From Pelomonas sp. Root1237 (lineage in GTDB: Bacteria > Pseudomonadota > Gammaproteobacteria > Burkholderiales > Burkholderiaceae_C): a DNA stretch of 64,000 nucleotides. The notes below the pieces were generated by a model, which was given only the letters and a program-made list of their open reading frames with translations, was not told the origin of the DNA and did no database searches. Positions 26,441 to 38,657 of this stretch are shown here, in pieces (position 1 is the first letter of the stretch; the number at the start of each line of letters is the position of its first letter). The translations under genes were made by a program, and so were the position numbers. The stretch lies in the NCBI RefSeq assembly GCF_001425055.1, contig NZ_LMDK01000022.1, positions 142,538 through 206,537 of the forward strand. Direction: 5' to 3'.

Positions 26441-26604
26441 TTTCGGAATTTAAGGCATCAAGCTGGCAGGACCGAAGATAGCGAGACAGTTTCGGAATTT
26501 AATGAATTTTAAGTTGTAAAGCCACAGCTGTGGCATGATTTCGGAATTCAAGAAATTCAGCCTTCCGGCATCGTCTGGAGCGCCTCATCCCGGGAATTCC
26601 GAAA
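26441..26604. promoter_or_regulatory. hipBA operator array (four TTTCGGAATT boxes)
   Basis: TTTCGGAATTTAA occurs at 26441-26453 and 26490-26502, and TTTCGGAATTCAA at 26539-26551: three direct copies with starts exactly 49 bp apart. An inverted copy, AATTCCGAAA (26595-26604), touches the A of the hipB start codon. A perfect palindrome, GCCACAGCTGTGGC, lies at 26521-26534. This AT-rich patch contrasts with its surroundings and must hold the hip promoter. HipB proteins bind several spaced operators to silence their own operon. Confidence 0.65.
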
Positions 26605-26906
26605 TGACTTCCAACCCTACCGCCCCGCCACCCGAACTCCTGCGCGTCGTGGATGCCGGCGCCCTCGGCCCGGCCATCCGAGCCCGTCGCCGGGCACAGT
26701 CGCTGCGCATCGACGATGCGGCCTCTTTGAGCGGCGTCTCCGTCGACCTGCTCTCCCGCCTCGAGAACGGCAAGGGCTCCGTGCGACTGGACAAGCTGCT
26801 GGCGGTGTTGGACAGCCTGGGGCTCGCCCTCGTGCTCGGCCCCAAGGACCACCCAACGATGCAGTCCGTCTCGCGTCCCGGCGTCGAGCCTGCGGAGCAG
26901 CCATGA
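26604..26906 (+). CDS. hipB: HipB-like antitoxin (helix-turn-helix XRE family)
   Basis: 100 residues from the ATG at 26604; an upstream in-frame ATG at 26535 would read through two operator boxes and is less likely. XRE-type helix-turn-helix at about 25-80: LGPAIRARRRAQSLRIDDAASLSGVSVDLLSRLENGKGSVRLDKLLAVLDSLGLALVL. It should neutralise HipA and repress the operon. Its stop overlaps the hipA ATG (ATGA). A disordered tail follows the DNA-binding domain. Confidence 0.85.
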   Translation: MTSNPTAPPPELLRVVDAGALGPAIRARRRAQSLRIDDAASLSGVSVDLLSRLENGKGSVRLDKLLAVLDSLGLALVLGPKDHPTMQSVSRPGVEPAEQP

Positions 26907-28306
26907 ACTCGGCCGCCGACGCCCCTGTTGCCCCGCATGCGCTCAACCTCTGGGCCGACGGCCAGAAGGTCGCGACGCTGGGCTATGAGGCCCTGAACGA
27001 CCGGTGGTCGCTGGACTACGAAGCGAACTGGGTCGCGGCGCCGGGAGCGTTTCCCCTGTCGCCTGCGCTGCCCTTCCAACCCCCGGCCGACGGCTATGCC
27101 GTCGGTGCCGTGAAGCGCTTCGTGGAGAACCTGTTGCCCGAGGGCCGCGCGCTCGACGTCACGGCCACGACCTATCGTGTCTCCAAGTCGAACATCTACG
27201 CCCTCATCAGCGCACTTGGGACCGAGACCACCGGGGCGTTCCGATTCTGGCGCTCGGATGACGTGCCGCCGGCCGCCGCCGCCAAACCGCCGCGTGAGGT
27301 GACCCGCGAAGAACTGGACCAACGAATTGCCGAGCGCGACCAGATTCCGCTGGCCGTCTGGGATGGCAAGGTCCGCATGTCCATCGCGGGCGTGCAGGAC
27401 AAGTTGATGGTCTACCTGGACCGCCCGCTGAGCGACGCAGGACGTCTGTTCCTGGTCGAGCCGCCCCTGGCATCGACTCACATCCTCAAGCCCGACCCCG
27501 CGCGTGGTGTGACACCGCATCTCGTCGTCAACGAACACTTCTGCATGTCATTGGCGCGGCGCATGAAGCTGCCCGTCGCGGAGGTCGGCATCTATCGGAC
27601 ACCACGGCCGGTACTCGTCGTCCGCCGCTTCGACCGGGTTGTCGTGCAAGGCGCCGGAGACGGTGCCGCGCATGGCGCCAACGAGCCCACCGTGCGGCGC
27701 CTGCACATCATCGACGCCTGTCAGGCCTCGGACCTGCCCGAGAGCTTCAAGTACGAGCGGAACCTGGGGAGTGGCGCGCACGTCCGCAACATCCGGGAGG
27801 GCGTGAGTTTCCAAATGCTGTTCGAACGCGTGGAGCAGACCGTCAACAAGGCCGTGGCACGCATGACCCTGCTGAGGTGGGCCCTGTTCCAATTCCTGAT
27901 CGGCAACTGCGACGCGCACGGCAAGAACTTCTCGTTCTTCGTGCGACGCGAGGGGCTGGACCCGGCGCCCTGGTATGACCTGGTCAGTGTGGTTCAGTAC
28001 GCAGGCATCGACCACCAGTTGTCCATGGCCTGGGGCGATGCCTTCTCGCTGGAAGAGGTAGGAGCGTTTCAGCTGGCCGACTTTGCGCAGCGATGCGGGG
28101 TCGACAGGAAGCTACTGAAACGCGAGGCCGCACGGCTGGCCAAACTGGCGGTGGAACACGCGCTGGCACAGGCCTTGGCGGACGACTACATCGACGACAG
28201 TGAGCGCGCCTTTGCAGGCCAACTCCGTGATTTCGTCGTGGGACAGGCTACCCGGTTGACCAAGCTCGCGGACGAGGCGTCCAAGATGAAACCTGAGTTT
28301 CTGTGA
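26903..28306 (+). CDS. hipA: HipA-like serine/threonine kinase toxin
   Basis: 467 residues. N-terminal HipA_N domain (LNLWADGQKVATLGYEALNDRWSLDYEANW; VENLLPEGRALD). The kinase core includes SIAGVQDKLMVYLD near residue 160, THILKPDPARG (nucleotide-binding Lys), VVRRFDR, the catalytic loop LIGNCDAHGKNFSFF near 335 and YDLVSVVQYAG, the metal-binding Asp region. HipA kinases phosphorylate aminoacyl-tRNA synthetases (GltX in E. coli) and cause growth arrest. The E. coli-type Ser150 region is not clearly aligned here, so regulation by autophosphorylation may differ. Confidence 0.9.
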   Translation: MNSAADAPVAPHALNLWADGQKVATLGYEALNDRWSLDYEANWVAAPGAFPLSPALPFQPPADGYAVGAVKRFVENLLPEGRALDVTATTYRVSKSNIYALISALGTETTGAFRFWRSDDVPPAAAAKPPREVTREELDQRIAERDQIPLAVWDGKVRMSIAGVQDKLMVYLDRPLSDAGRLFLVEPPLASTHILKPDPARGVTPHLVVNEHFCMSLARRMKLPVAEVGIYRTPRPVLVVRRFDRVVVQGAGDGAAHGANEPTVRRLHIIDACQASDLPESFKYERNLGSGAHVRNIREGVSFQMLFERVEQTVNKAVARMTLLRWALFQFLIGNCDAHGKNFSFFVRREGLDPAPWYDLVSVVQYAGIDHQLSMAWGDAFSLEEVGAFQLADFAQRCGVDRKLLKREAARLAKLAVEHALAQALADDYIDDSERAFAGQLRDFVVGQATRLTKLADEASKMKPEFL

Positions 28307-28335
28307 CGCCTTGGAGTTCGCGGCGCTGACACAGG

Positions 28336-28381
28336 GGCACAGAGGCACCGCGAAGCAGCCTTCATGCCTTGCCTCTGTGCC
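28336..28381. terminator. Hairpin between hipA and the deoR-type gene
   Basis: A perfect 12-bp stem: GGCACAGAGGCA (28336-28347) and TGCCTCTGTGCC (28370-28381), with a 22-base loop. It sits between convergent genes and could end both transcripts. No T-tract follows on either side, so it may instead be a copy of a short repeat. Confidence 0.45.
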
Positions 28382-28415
28382 TGCGTGCCTATTTGGTTTG
28401 CCTTTGAGCTCCATC

Positions 28416-29180
28416 TCAAGGCGCCACCTCGCACTGCACCCCCGCTTCCGCCAGCAGGGCTGGAAACGGCGCTGGCGGCACCTGGTCGGTGAACAGCATG
28501 TCGACCTCGTCGAGCCTGGCCAGCTTGACCATGGCCGGCCGGTTGAACTTCGAATGATCGGCCGCCAGCCACACCTGCCGCGAGTGCTCGATGATCGCCC
28601 GCGCCACCTTGACCTCGCGATAGTCGAAGTCGCGCAAGGTGCCGTCGTCCTCGATGCCGGAAATGCCGATCAGCCCGATGTCCACCTTGAACTGGCTGAT
28701 GAAGTCCACCGTGGCTTCGCCGACGATGCCCCGGTCGCGGGACCGCACCACGCCACCCGCCACGATGACCTCGCAGGCGGGGTTGTCGCTCAGGATGGCG
28801 GCGACATTGAGGTTGTTGGTGATGACGCGCAGGCCCTTGTGGTTCATCAGCTCGCGCGCAACCGCCTCGGCCGTCGTGCCGATGTTGATGATCAGCGAGC
28901 AGTCTTGCGGCACGACCGCCGCGATGGCCCGCGCGATGCGCTGCTTGCTGTGCTCGTTGAGCTGCTGGCGCTGCCGGTACGCGATGTTCTCGGTCGTCGA
29001 GGTGGGCATGCGCACGCCGCCGTGAAAGCGCGCGAGCAGGCCCGCGGCGGCGAGCTGCTTCACGTCGCGACGCACCGTTTGCAGCGTCACGCCGAACTGT
29101 TCGGCCAAGGCCTCCACCGAGACCGCGCCGCGATTGCGCACCTCCTGGATCAGCAGGGCTTGTCGAGGGTTGGGGATCAT
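28416..29180 (-). CDS. glpR: DeoR-family glycerol regulon repressor (GlpR-like)
   Basis: 254 residues from the ATG at 29180, matching the 252 of E. coli GlpR; ATG 29240 is possible. N-terminal DeoR helix-turn-helix: NPRQALLIQEVRNRGAVSVEALAEQFGVTLQTVRRDVKQLAAAGLLARFHGGV. The sugar-phosphate-binding domain has SLIINIGTTAEAVARELMNHKGLRVITNNLNVA, EVIVAGGVVRSRDRGIVGEATVDFI and DIGLIGISGIEDDGTLRDFDYREVKVARAII. It faces glpD divergently across phased CGAAC boxes and should be inactivated by glycerol 3-phosphate. Confidence 0.85.
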   Translation of the reverse strand: MIPNPRQALLIQEVRNRGAVSVEALAEQFGVTLQTVRRDVKQLAAAGLLARFHGGVRMPTSTTENIAYRQRQQLNEHSKQRIARAIAAVVPQDCSLIINIGTTAEAVARELMNHKGLRVITNNLNVAAILSDNPACEVIVAGGVVRSRDRGIVGEATVDFISQFKVDIGLIGISGIEDDGTLRDFDYREVKVARAIIEHSRQVWLAADHSKFNRPAMVKLARLDEVDMLFTDQVPPAPFPALLAEAGVQCEVAP

Positions 29181-29265
29181 GCGCGCAAGGCAGGGTTCAA
29201 GCTTGGGGGGCCAGCGTAAAGGCGCGCGGAGATGTTCCATAGGGGTGGATTTGCTCTTGCGCAGC

Positions 29266-29319
29266 GTTCGCTTGTGACTTAAAAAGAAAAACTTCGAACC
29301 AATACGAACAAAAGCGAAC
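29266..29319. promoter_or_regulatory. GlpR-type operator: phased CGAAC boxes
   Basis: CGAAC occurs at 29295-29299, 29305-29309 and 29315-29319, exactly 10 bp apart, with an inverted GTTCG at 29266-29270. E. coli GlpR half-sites also contain TTCG/CGAA cores. The array lies in the AT-rich divergent glpR-glpD region, 47 bp before the glpD start. Confidence 0.6.
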
Positions 29320-29365
29320 CTGCCGGCGCGCATTGCTCGGCGACCACACGAAGATCGGAGACAGC

Positions 29366-30994
29366 TTGAACGACTCCCCGACGGGCGTGACACAACCGGC
29401 CGCATCTCCCGCCCACCCGAGTGCAGCGCAAGCGTGCGACGTGCTCATCGTGGGCGGTGGCATCAATGGTGCCGGCATCGCGCGCGACCTGGCCGGGCGC
29501 GGCCTGTCGGTGGTGCTTTGCGAGAAGGACGACCTGGCCGCCCATACGTCGTCGGCATCCACCAAGATGATCCACGGCGGCATCCGGTACCTGGAGTACT
29601 ACGACTTCCTGCTGGTGCGCAAGGCGTTGGCCGAGCGCGAGGTGCTGCTGCGCAGCGCCCCGCACATCATGCGTCCGCTGCGGCTGGTGGTGCCACACGA
29701 CCCAAGCATGCGCCCGGTGTGGATGATGCGCATCGGCCTGTTCCTCTACGACCACCTCGCGCGACGCGAGTTCCTGCCCGGCTCACGCACCATCCGCCTG
29801 CGCGGGCACACATTGGGCGCCCCGTTGAACCCGCGCTATTCCCGTGCCTTCCTGTACTCCGACGGTTGGACCGACGACGCCCGGCTGGTGGTGCTCAACG
29901 CACTGGACGCCGCCGAGCGGGGGGCCCAGGTGTTGCCGGGTTGGCGCTGCATCGACGCCCAGCGCGACAGCACCCATTGGCAGGTCACCCTCCAGGGCGC
30001 CACGGGCACCGTCCGCCTCGTGCGCGCCCGCGCCCTCGTCAACGCGGCGGGGCCTTGGGCGGCGCAGTTCCTGAAGGAGCACGCTCACGCGCAGGCATCG
30101 AAGATCAAGCCCCTGCGGCTGGTCAAGGGCAGCCACATCGTCGTGCCCAAGCTGTTCGACCACGACCACGCCTACGCGCTGCAGGGCGCCGACAAGCGCG
30201 TCATCTTCATCATTCCCTACGAGGGCGACTACACGCTCATCGGCACCACCGACGTCGAGCACAAGGGCCCGGCCGGCGACGCGAAGATCGACGACGACGA
30301 GACCCGCTACCTCTGCGAACAGGCGAGCCGCTACATGGTCAAGCCGGTGGCGCCGGGCGATGTGGTGTGGAGCTACTCCGGCGTGCGTCCGCTGATCGAG
30401 GACGACGCCGAAGATCCCTCGGCCGTGACCCGTGACTACCTGCTCGAGCTGGACACCGACGGCCCGCCCTTGCTGACCGTGTGGGGCGGCAAGATCACAA
30501 CCTTCCGCAAGCTGGCCGAAGACGCGGCGGACGGGCTTTGCAAAGGCCTGGGCTTGAAGACGGCCGCATGGACCGCAGGCACCTGGCTGCCCGGTGGCGA
30601 CCTGAGTGCCTGGATCGGCCCGGCCACGCGGCCGGATGTCGACTTCGCCCGTTTCGAACAGAAGCTAGGGGAGCGGCACCCGGCGCTGCCGGTCAAACTG
30701 CGCCATCGGCTGGCTCGTTGCTATGGCGCTCGCATCGACCGGGTTCTTGGGGCCGAAGGCCTGGGTGAAGAGATCGCACCGGGCCTGCACGAGGGCGAGC
30801 TCGTCTACCTGCACGACCACGAATGGGCACGCACGCCCGACGACGTGCTGTGGCGCCGCACCAAGCTCGGGTTGCACATGAGCGAAGCACAACGCCGGGA
30901 CGTCGCCCGCTGGTGGGCGACGCGCTGGCCGGGTGAAACGACGACGACAACGACAAGCATTGGAGACAGCGTGAGGACGACGACATGGAGTTGA
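29366..30994 (+). CDS. glpD: Aerobic glycerol-3-phosphate dehydrogenase
   Basis: 542 residues from a TTG at 29366, chosen because GGAG lies 5 bp upstream; a TTG at 29333 lacks a site. FAD-binding DVLIVGGGINGAGIARDLAGRGLSVVLCEKDD near residue 25, then HTSSASTKMIHGGIRYLEYYDF, VNAAGPWAAQFL, and GDYTLIGTTDVEHKGP. The membrane-associated flavoenzyme oxidises glycerol 3-phosphate to dihydroxyacetone phosphate and feeds electrons to quinone. Oddity: the C-terminus has a Thr-rich tail ([20 protein letters not shown]) that overlaps the next gene by 10 bp. Confidence 0.93.
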   Translation: MNDSPTGVTQPAASPAHPSAAQACDVLIVGGGINGAGIARDLAGRGLSVVLCEKDDLAAHTSSASTKMIHGGIRYLEYYDFLLVRKALAEREVLLRSAPHIMRPLRLVVPHDPSMRPVWMMRIGLFLYDHLARREFLPGSRTIRLRGHTLGAPLNPRYSRAFLYSDGWTDDARLVVLNALDAAERGAQVLPGWRCIDAQRDSTHWQVTLQGATGTVRLVRARALVNAAGPWAAQFLKEHAHAQASKIKPLRLVKGSHIVVPKLFDHDHAYALQGADKRVIFIIPYEGDYTLIGTTDVEHKGPAGDAKIDDDETRYLCEQASRYMVKPVAPGDVVWSYSGVRPLIEDDAEDPSAVTRDYLLELDTDGPPLLTVWGGKITTFRKLAEDAADGLCKGLGLKTAAWTAGTWLPGGDLSAWIGPATRPDVDFARFEQKLGERHPALPVKLRHRLARCYGARIDRVLGAEGLGEEIAPGLHEGELVYLHDHEWARTPDDVLWRRTKLGLHMSEAQRRDVARWWATRWPGETTTTTTSIGDSVRTTTWS

Positions 30995-32054
30995 CGCTGG
31001 AGCGGGTCGGCAAGGTGGTGGGCCCCGAGACCCATCTCTATCCACTGGACCTGAAGCTCGCGCCGGGCGCAGTCACGGTGCTGCTGGGAGCCACCCAAGC
31101 GGGCAAGACGACCCTGATGCGCTTGATGGCGGGGCTGGACAAGCCCACGCACGGCCAGGTCCACGTGGACCGCAGGGACGTGACCGGCATGCCGGTGCGA
31201 GAGCGCAACGTCGCCATGGTGTACCAGCAGTTCATCAACTACCCGTCGATGAGCGTGTATGACAACATCGCCTCGCCGCTCAAGCTGCGCCGCGAGAAGA
31301 ACATCGCCGGCCGCGTGCAGGAACTGGCCGCCAAGTTGCACATCGAGCCCTTTCTCTCGCGCCTGCCCGCAGAGCTTTCGGGCGGCCAGCAACAGCGCGT
31401 GGCGCTGGCCCGCGCCCTTGCCAAGGCCGCGCCCTTGATGCTGCTCGACGAGCCCCTGGTGAACCTGGACTACAAGCTGCGCGAGGAACTGCGCGACGAG
31501 CTCACGCAGCTCTTCGCCGTGGGCGACTCCACCGTGGTCTACGCCACCACCGAGCCCACCGAAGCCTTGCTGCTCGGCGGCTACACCGCCGTGATGGAGG
31601 CCGGCGAAGTGCTCCAGTACGGGCCCACGGCCGAGGTGTTCCACAGGCCGCGGTCGATCCGCGTCGCGCGCGCCTTCAGCGACCCGCCGATGAATCTCAT
31701 CGCCGGCAACGCCACCCCGTCGGGGGTGAGCCTGCCGGCGGGTGTGCAGGTCACGACTCCCCTGCCCGCCACCCGCAGCGCCGCGCTGACCCTCGGCGTG
31801 CGCGCAAGCGCGCTGCACCTGCAAAGCCGCCCGGGCGACGTGGCCCTCCCCGGCACGGTGGAGCTGGCGGAAATCTCGGGCTCCGACACCTTCGTGCACG
31901 TGGAGACCCCGGTGGGAGAACTGGTTGCCCAACTGACCGGCGTGCACTTCTTCGATTTGGGCGCCAGCCTCACGCTGTACCTGAGCCCTGGCCAGGTGTA
32001 CGTGTTCGACGCCAGCGGCGAGCTGCTGGTGGCGCCGAGCAAGGAGCTGACCTG

Positions 32055-32055
<1 letters not shown>
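30985..32055 (+). CDS. glpS: Glycerol ABC importer ATPase GlpS
   Basis: 356 residues; MalK-type ATPase with a C-terminal regulatory OB domain. Walker A is GATQAGKTT, the signature [15 protein letters not shown] is intact and Walker B is [12 protein letters not shown], but the switch-loop His is missing: the usual VTHDQ reads ATTEP. The order ATPase-ATPase-permease-permease-small membrane protein-binding protein next to glpD matches glpSTPQUV of Rhizobium leguminosarum, a glycerol importer. It pairs with GlpT, which has the complementary defect. Confidence 0.87.
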
Positions 32056-33953
<1,898 letters not shown>

Positions 33954-33961
<8 letters not shown>

Positions 33962-34766
33962 GCGCCGCTTCAAGAAGCGCACGATCTTCCTGATCGCCTA
34001 CCTGCTGTTTGCCATCCTGCCGGTGTACTGGATGGTCAACATGTCGTTCAAGACGAACACGGAGATCCTGTCCAGCTTCAGCCTCTGGCCGCAGCACTTC
34101 ACCTGGGAACACTACAAGACCATCTTCACCGACGAGAGCTGGTACTCCGGCTACATCAACTCGCTGATCTACGTGGCCATCAACACGGTGATCTCGCTGC
34201 TGGTGGCCCTGCCGGCGGCCTACGCGTTCAGCCGCTACAGCTTCCTCGGTGACAAGCACGTTTTCTTCTGGCTTTTGACCAACCGGATGACGCCGCCGGC
34301 CGTCTTCCTGCTGCCCTTCTTCCAGCTCTACACCACGCTGGGGATGATGGATACGCACATCGCCGTGGCGCTCGCGCACCTGCTGTTCAACGTGCCGCTG
34401 GCGGTCTGGATCCTGGAAGGCTTCATGAGCGGCATCCCGCGCGAGATCGACGAGACGGCCTACATCGACGGCTACTCCTTCCCGCGCTTCTTCCTGACCA
34501 TCTTCGTCCCGCTCATCAAGGCCGGCGTGGGCGTGGCGGCGTTCTTCTGCTTCATGTTCAGCTGGGTGGAACTGCTGATGGCGCGCACGCTCACGAGCGT
34601 GAACGCCAAGCCCATCGTGGCGACGATGACGCGCACGGTCAGTGCCTCCGGCATGGACTGGGGCGTGCTCGCCGCCGCCGGCGTGCTGACCATCGTGCCC
34701 GGCGCGATCGTCATCTGGTTCGTGCGGCACTACATCGCCAAGGGTTTCGCGATGGGCCGCGTCTAG
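33954..34766 (+). CDS. glpQ: Glycerol ABC importer permease GlpQ
   Basis: 270 residues; MalG-type permease with six helices. Starts MDERRFKKRTIFLIAYLLFAILPVYWMVNMSFKTNTEIL. The EAA loop is IPREIDETAYIDGYSFPRFFLTIFVPLI. The C-terminus is GAIVIWFVRHYIAKGFAMGRV, typical of the family. Partner of GlpP. It is unrelated to the glycerophosphodiester phosphodiesterase that shares the symbol in E. coli. Confidence 0.88.
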
Positions 34767-34796
34767 CGCCCGGCGATCGACCGAAAGGAGACAAGC

Positions 34797-35105
34797 ATGT
34801 TCGAGTGGATGGCCTGGACGCTGCCGGTGGCGGTGTTCTTCTGCAGCATCGTGCTGATGCTGATCGGCATGACGGTCTGGGAGCTGAAGTCGCCCACCAC
34901 CAGCCGCCGCGGCTGGCTGCCGCTGGAGACGACCCGCGGGGACCGCCTGTTCATCGGCCTGCTGGCGGCGGCCTGGGTCAACCTGGCCTTCGTGGCCTTG
35001 AGCGAGAAGATGGTCACGTGGTTCGGCCTCGTGGATGAGCCGTCCATCTGGATCAGCTTCGTGATCTCCATGGCGCTGCTCGCGCTGATCATGCGCAAGG
35101 GCTAA
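34797..35105 (+). CDS. glpU: DUF2160 small membrane protein GlpU
   Basis: 102 residues with three hydrophobic segments (WMAWTLPVAVFFCSIVLMLIGMTVW; FIGLLAAAWVNLAFVAL; WISFVISMALLALIMRKG) separated by LKSPTTSRRGWLPLETTRGDR. This is the DUF2160 pattern found between permease and binding-protein genes of glycerol importers, where it is called GlpU. Its role in transport is not known. A ribosome-binding site, GGAGACA, lies just upstream, and the stop codon is the first base of a long palindrome. Confidence 0.85.
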   Translation: MFEWMAWTLPVAVFFCSIVLMLIGMTVWELKSPTTSRRGWLPLETTRGDRLFIGLLAAAWVNLAFVALSEKMVTWFGLVDEPSIWISFVISMALLALIMRKG

Positions 35106-35265
35106 GAGGGTGAGAGGACATCCAGCATGCCCGCTTTGACTCCCCAAACCACCCTGCTCGTCGTTGCAAATGCTCGCCGTAGCCCGAGCTACGGCTGTGC
35201 TTTGCGCCTAGACCAGGGCGCTTTGGGAAGCCATCTCGGCCACGCCGGATGCCCTCTCACCCTCT
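35105..35265. repeat. 161-bp imperfect palindrome between glpU and glpV
   Basis: Left arm 35105-35183 and right arm 35188-35265 pair along their whole length around a CCGA loop; by eye 58 of 78 aligned positions match. The outer 19 bases (35105-35123 with 35247-35265) differ once, and the inner 8 (GCCGTAGC with GCTACGGC) are perfect. It could be a miniature mobile element or an RNA hairpin that tunes glpV expression. A 14-base piece of it (TGGGAAGCCATCTC, 35224-35237) is repeated at 35334-35347 just before the glpV ribosome-binding site. Nothing else is seen in the 253-bp gap. Confidence 0.75.
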
Positions 35266-35358
35266 GAAGCGACGCAGTTTTTTCAAGAAGGCGGCCGGCC
35301 ATCTCTTCCCGACCGGCGTGCCAGTGCAAGCAATGGGAAGCCATCTCAGGAGACAGAC

Positions 35359-37092
<1,734 letters not shown>

Positions 37093-37130
37093 GCAAGCCA
37101 CTGTCTGTCGCCGACGGCGATGGCGTGTCG

Positions 37131-37157
37131 GACCCGGCGAAGTGCCGGGTCTTTTTT
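37131..37157 (+). terminator. Rho-independent terminator after glpV
   Basis: GACCCGGC (37131-37138), loop GAAGT, GCCGGGTC (37144-37151), then six T. The best intrinsic terminator in the window. It closes the glp operon. Confidence 0.9.
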
Positions 37158-37257
37158 CTTGTTTATTGCGATTGCGCGCGAGCGCCGCAACTGGCCCAGT
37201 TTTGCTGGATCAGTGATGGCGGCGTAGTGGCGCGCACGAGGCGCTGGAAGGCCGCCG

Positions 37258-37623
37258 GTGCGACTGTTGACGAAGTTGTGGGCCGGCGGCAGGGTGCCGA
37301 TACGGGCCGTGTTCGGCCGTATGCAGATCGATGCGATCAAGCCCCACCACGTGCGCGGCTACATGGACAAGCGCGGTCAGCAGGCCAAGGCCCGTGCGAA
37401 CCGCGAGAAGGCCCTTCTGAGCCATCTTTTCAACAAGGCCAGGGGTGGGACTACACCGACGCCACGAACCCCTGCCAGGGCGTGAAGGGCTTCAAGGAAT
37501 CGGGCCACGACCGACACGGGCGACCTGGCGCACTCGCAGAAGCTGCTTGGGCATCGAAACCGGGAAATGACCGAGCACTACGTCCGCGCGCGAATTGGTG
37601 ACCGGGTCTCGCCGCGGCGCTAA
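37258..37623 (+). pseudogene. Tyrosine recombinase (phage integrase) remnant
   Basis: Three integrase fragments lie in different frames. First, from 37258: MQIDAIKPHHVRGYMDKRG with QQAKARANREKALLSHLFNKARG, the core-binding domain. Second, near 37446: WDYTDATNPCQGVKGFKESG, the usual continuation in a shifted frame. Third, ending at a TAA at 37621-37623: AHSQKLLGHRNREMTEHYVRAR, the C-terminal catalytic His/Tyr part (LGH...Y). The catalytic middle, well over 100 residues, is deleted. The gene is dead. It lies about 1.1 kb from tRNA-Phe and next to a DUF4145 gene. Confidence 0.8.
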
Positions 37624-38393
37624 ATCTTCGGCGCTGAGGGCGCGGCCGCGGCGGGCGCCGAACCAGCCTGTTTTTGTTCCGCGGACTTGACTTGCCCAAG
37701 CGCCGTCATGCTTGCAAGCCGCGCTCGCTTGTGCGCTCTAGCGACATACCACTCTTGGTCTAGTAGGTGGACCAAATCAAGCAGCTGCTTTGCTTCGCCC
37801 GGCTCAATATCGATGATCACACTGATATCTCGCTCAGGGTGTGCGCCGATATTGCCAACGCTCTTAACGGCCATCATCGCTTGATAAACATCAGCGTCGC
37901 ACTTGGTCTCGATTTCCTTCAGTTCGTTGGCCAACGTGTTTTTGCTGACGCCCCAATAGTCGCGAATCATTCCCTGGAGCGCTCTACGCGCCAACGTGGC
38001 GGATGCCTTTGGGCTCAGCTCGCAGATGAGATGAGCTTCGCGATAGTCAGCTTGAACGCCTGCCGGCACGTCTCCTGACAACGGTGCGGTTGTAGTCGGC
38101 AAAAACGTAAACCGCCCTATGCCGACACGACGCGAATAGTCCGGAATCACACTCGTTCTACCGGAGGAGTTTTCGCCAGTTTTTCCGTACACCGCGCTGA
38201 CGGCTAGATGTTGCTGCCGGCATTTCTTGTTCGGGCACCGAACCAACGCAGGAAAAACGACAAAGCCTTCATCGTCCTCCCCAACGCTTGTATCTGCCCA
38301 TAGATCCACGCTCACGCGATGTCGGTCTGCGTCGTGAAGCGTCGAATGATGGCCACAGATCGAACAGGTCCAGTTGTCGCGGTTGTCAGCCAT
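37620..38393 (-). CDS. DUF4145 domain-containing protein
   Basis: 257 residues from the ATG at 38393, preceded by AGGGGGG. N-terminal zinc-ribbon-like motifs (WTCSICGHHS and RCPNKKCRQQHL, Cys pairs about 45 residues apart) and the DUF4145 helical core: AHLICELSPKASATLARRALQGMIRDYWG, VGNIGAHPERDISVIIDIEPGEAKQLLDLVHLLDQEWYVAR. DUF4145 occurs in mobile islands, sometimes with restriction or defence genes, but has no settled function. The coding sequence is visibly more AT-rich than its neighbours, pointing to transfer. Confidence 0.8.
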   Translation of the reverse strand: MADNRDNWTCSICGHHSTLHDADRHRVSVDLWADTSVGEDDEGFVVFPALVRCPNKKCRQQHLAVSAVYGKTGENSSGRTSVIPDYSRRVGIGRFTFLPTTTAPLSGDVPAGVQADYREAHLICELSPKASATLARRALQGMIRDYWGVSKNTLANELKEIETKCDADVYQAMMAVKSVGNIGAHPERDISVIIDIEPGEAKQLLDLVHLLDQEWYVARAHKRARLASMTALGQVKSAEQKQAGSAPAAAAPSAPKI

Positions 38394-38523
38394 CGGTCCC
38401 CCCTCTTTTTGTAGATGTACCGGCGAATTGTAGAAAAGCCCCGACCAGTTTCCTGTGCGGGGCTTGCGCCGAGTGCTTGTCGCGCCAATGGAGTCTAGTG
38501 CTTGCCACGAGAGCGGAATGCTC

Positions 38524-38631
38524 GGGATCGGTCGGACCGATCCCTCGGCCTCGCGGGGCGCTCGGCCCGTGGCCACAGGCCACGTCCAAGGCAGTCCACC
38601 GGACTGCCTTGAGCGAACCACTCGGTGGTTC
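38524..38631. repeat. Array of four tight hairpins
   Basis: Four near-perfect palindromes in 108 bp: GGGATCGGTC/GACCGATCCC (38524-38544), CGTGGCC/GGCCACG (38568-38584), AAGGCAGTCC/GGACTGCCTT (38588-38610) and GAACCAC/GTGGTTC (38615-38631), with loops of one to three bases. GGCGCTCGGCCCG between the first two is shared with the repeats at 5.6 and 10.2 kb. The gap between the DUF4145 gene and tRNA-Phe holds nothing else. Confidence 0.7.
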
Positions 38632-38657
38632 TCATCCGCCCCAAACCCCCAAACGCA

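Noticed and set aside
29333..29365. Upstream TTG as glpD start
   Set aside because: No ribosome-binding site; the TTG at 29366 has GGAG 5 bp upstream and gives the usual length.
38524..38631. CRISPR-like array
   Set aside because: The four hairpins differ in sequence and have no equal spacers; there are no repeated direct units or cas genes.
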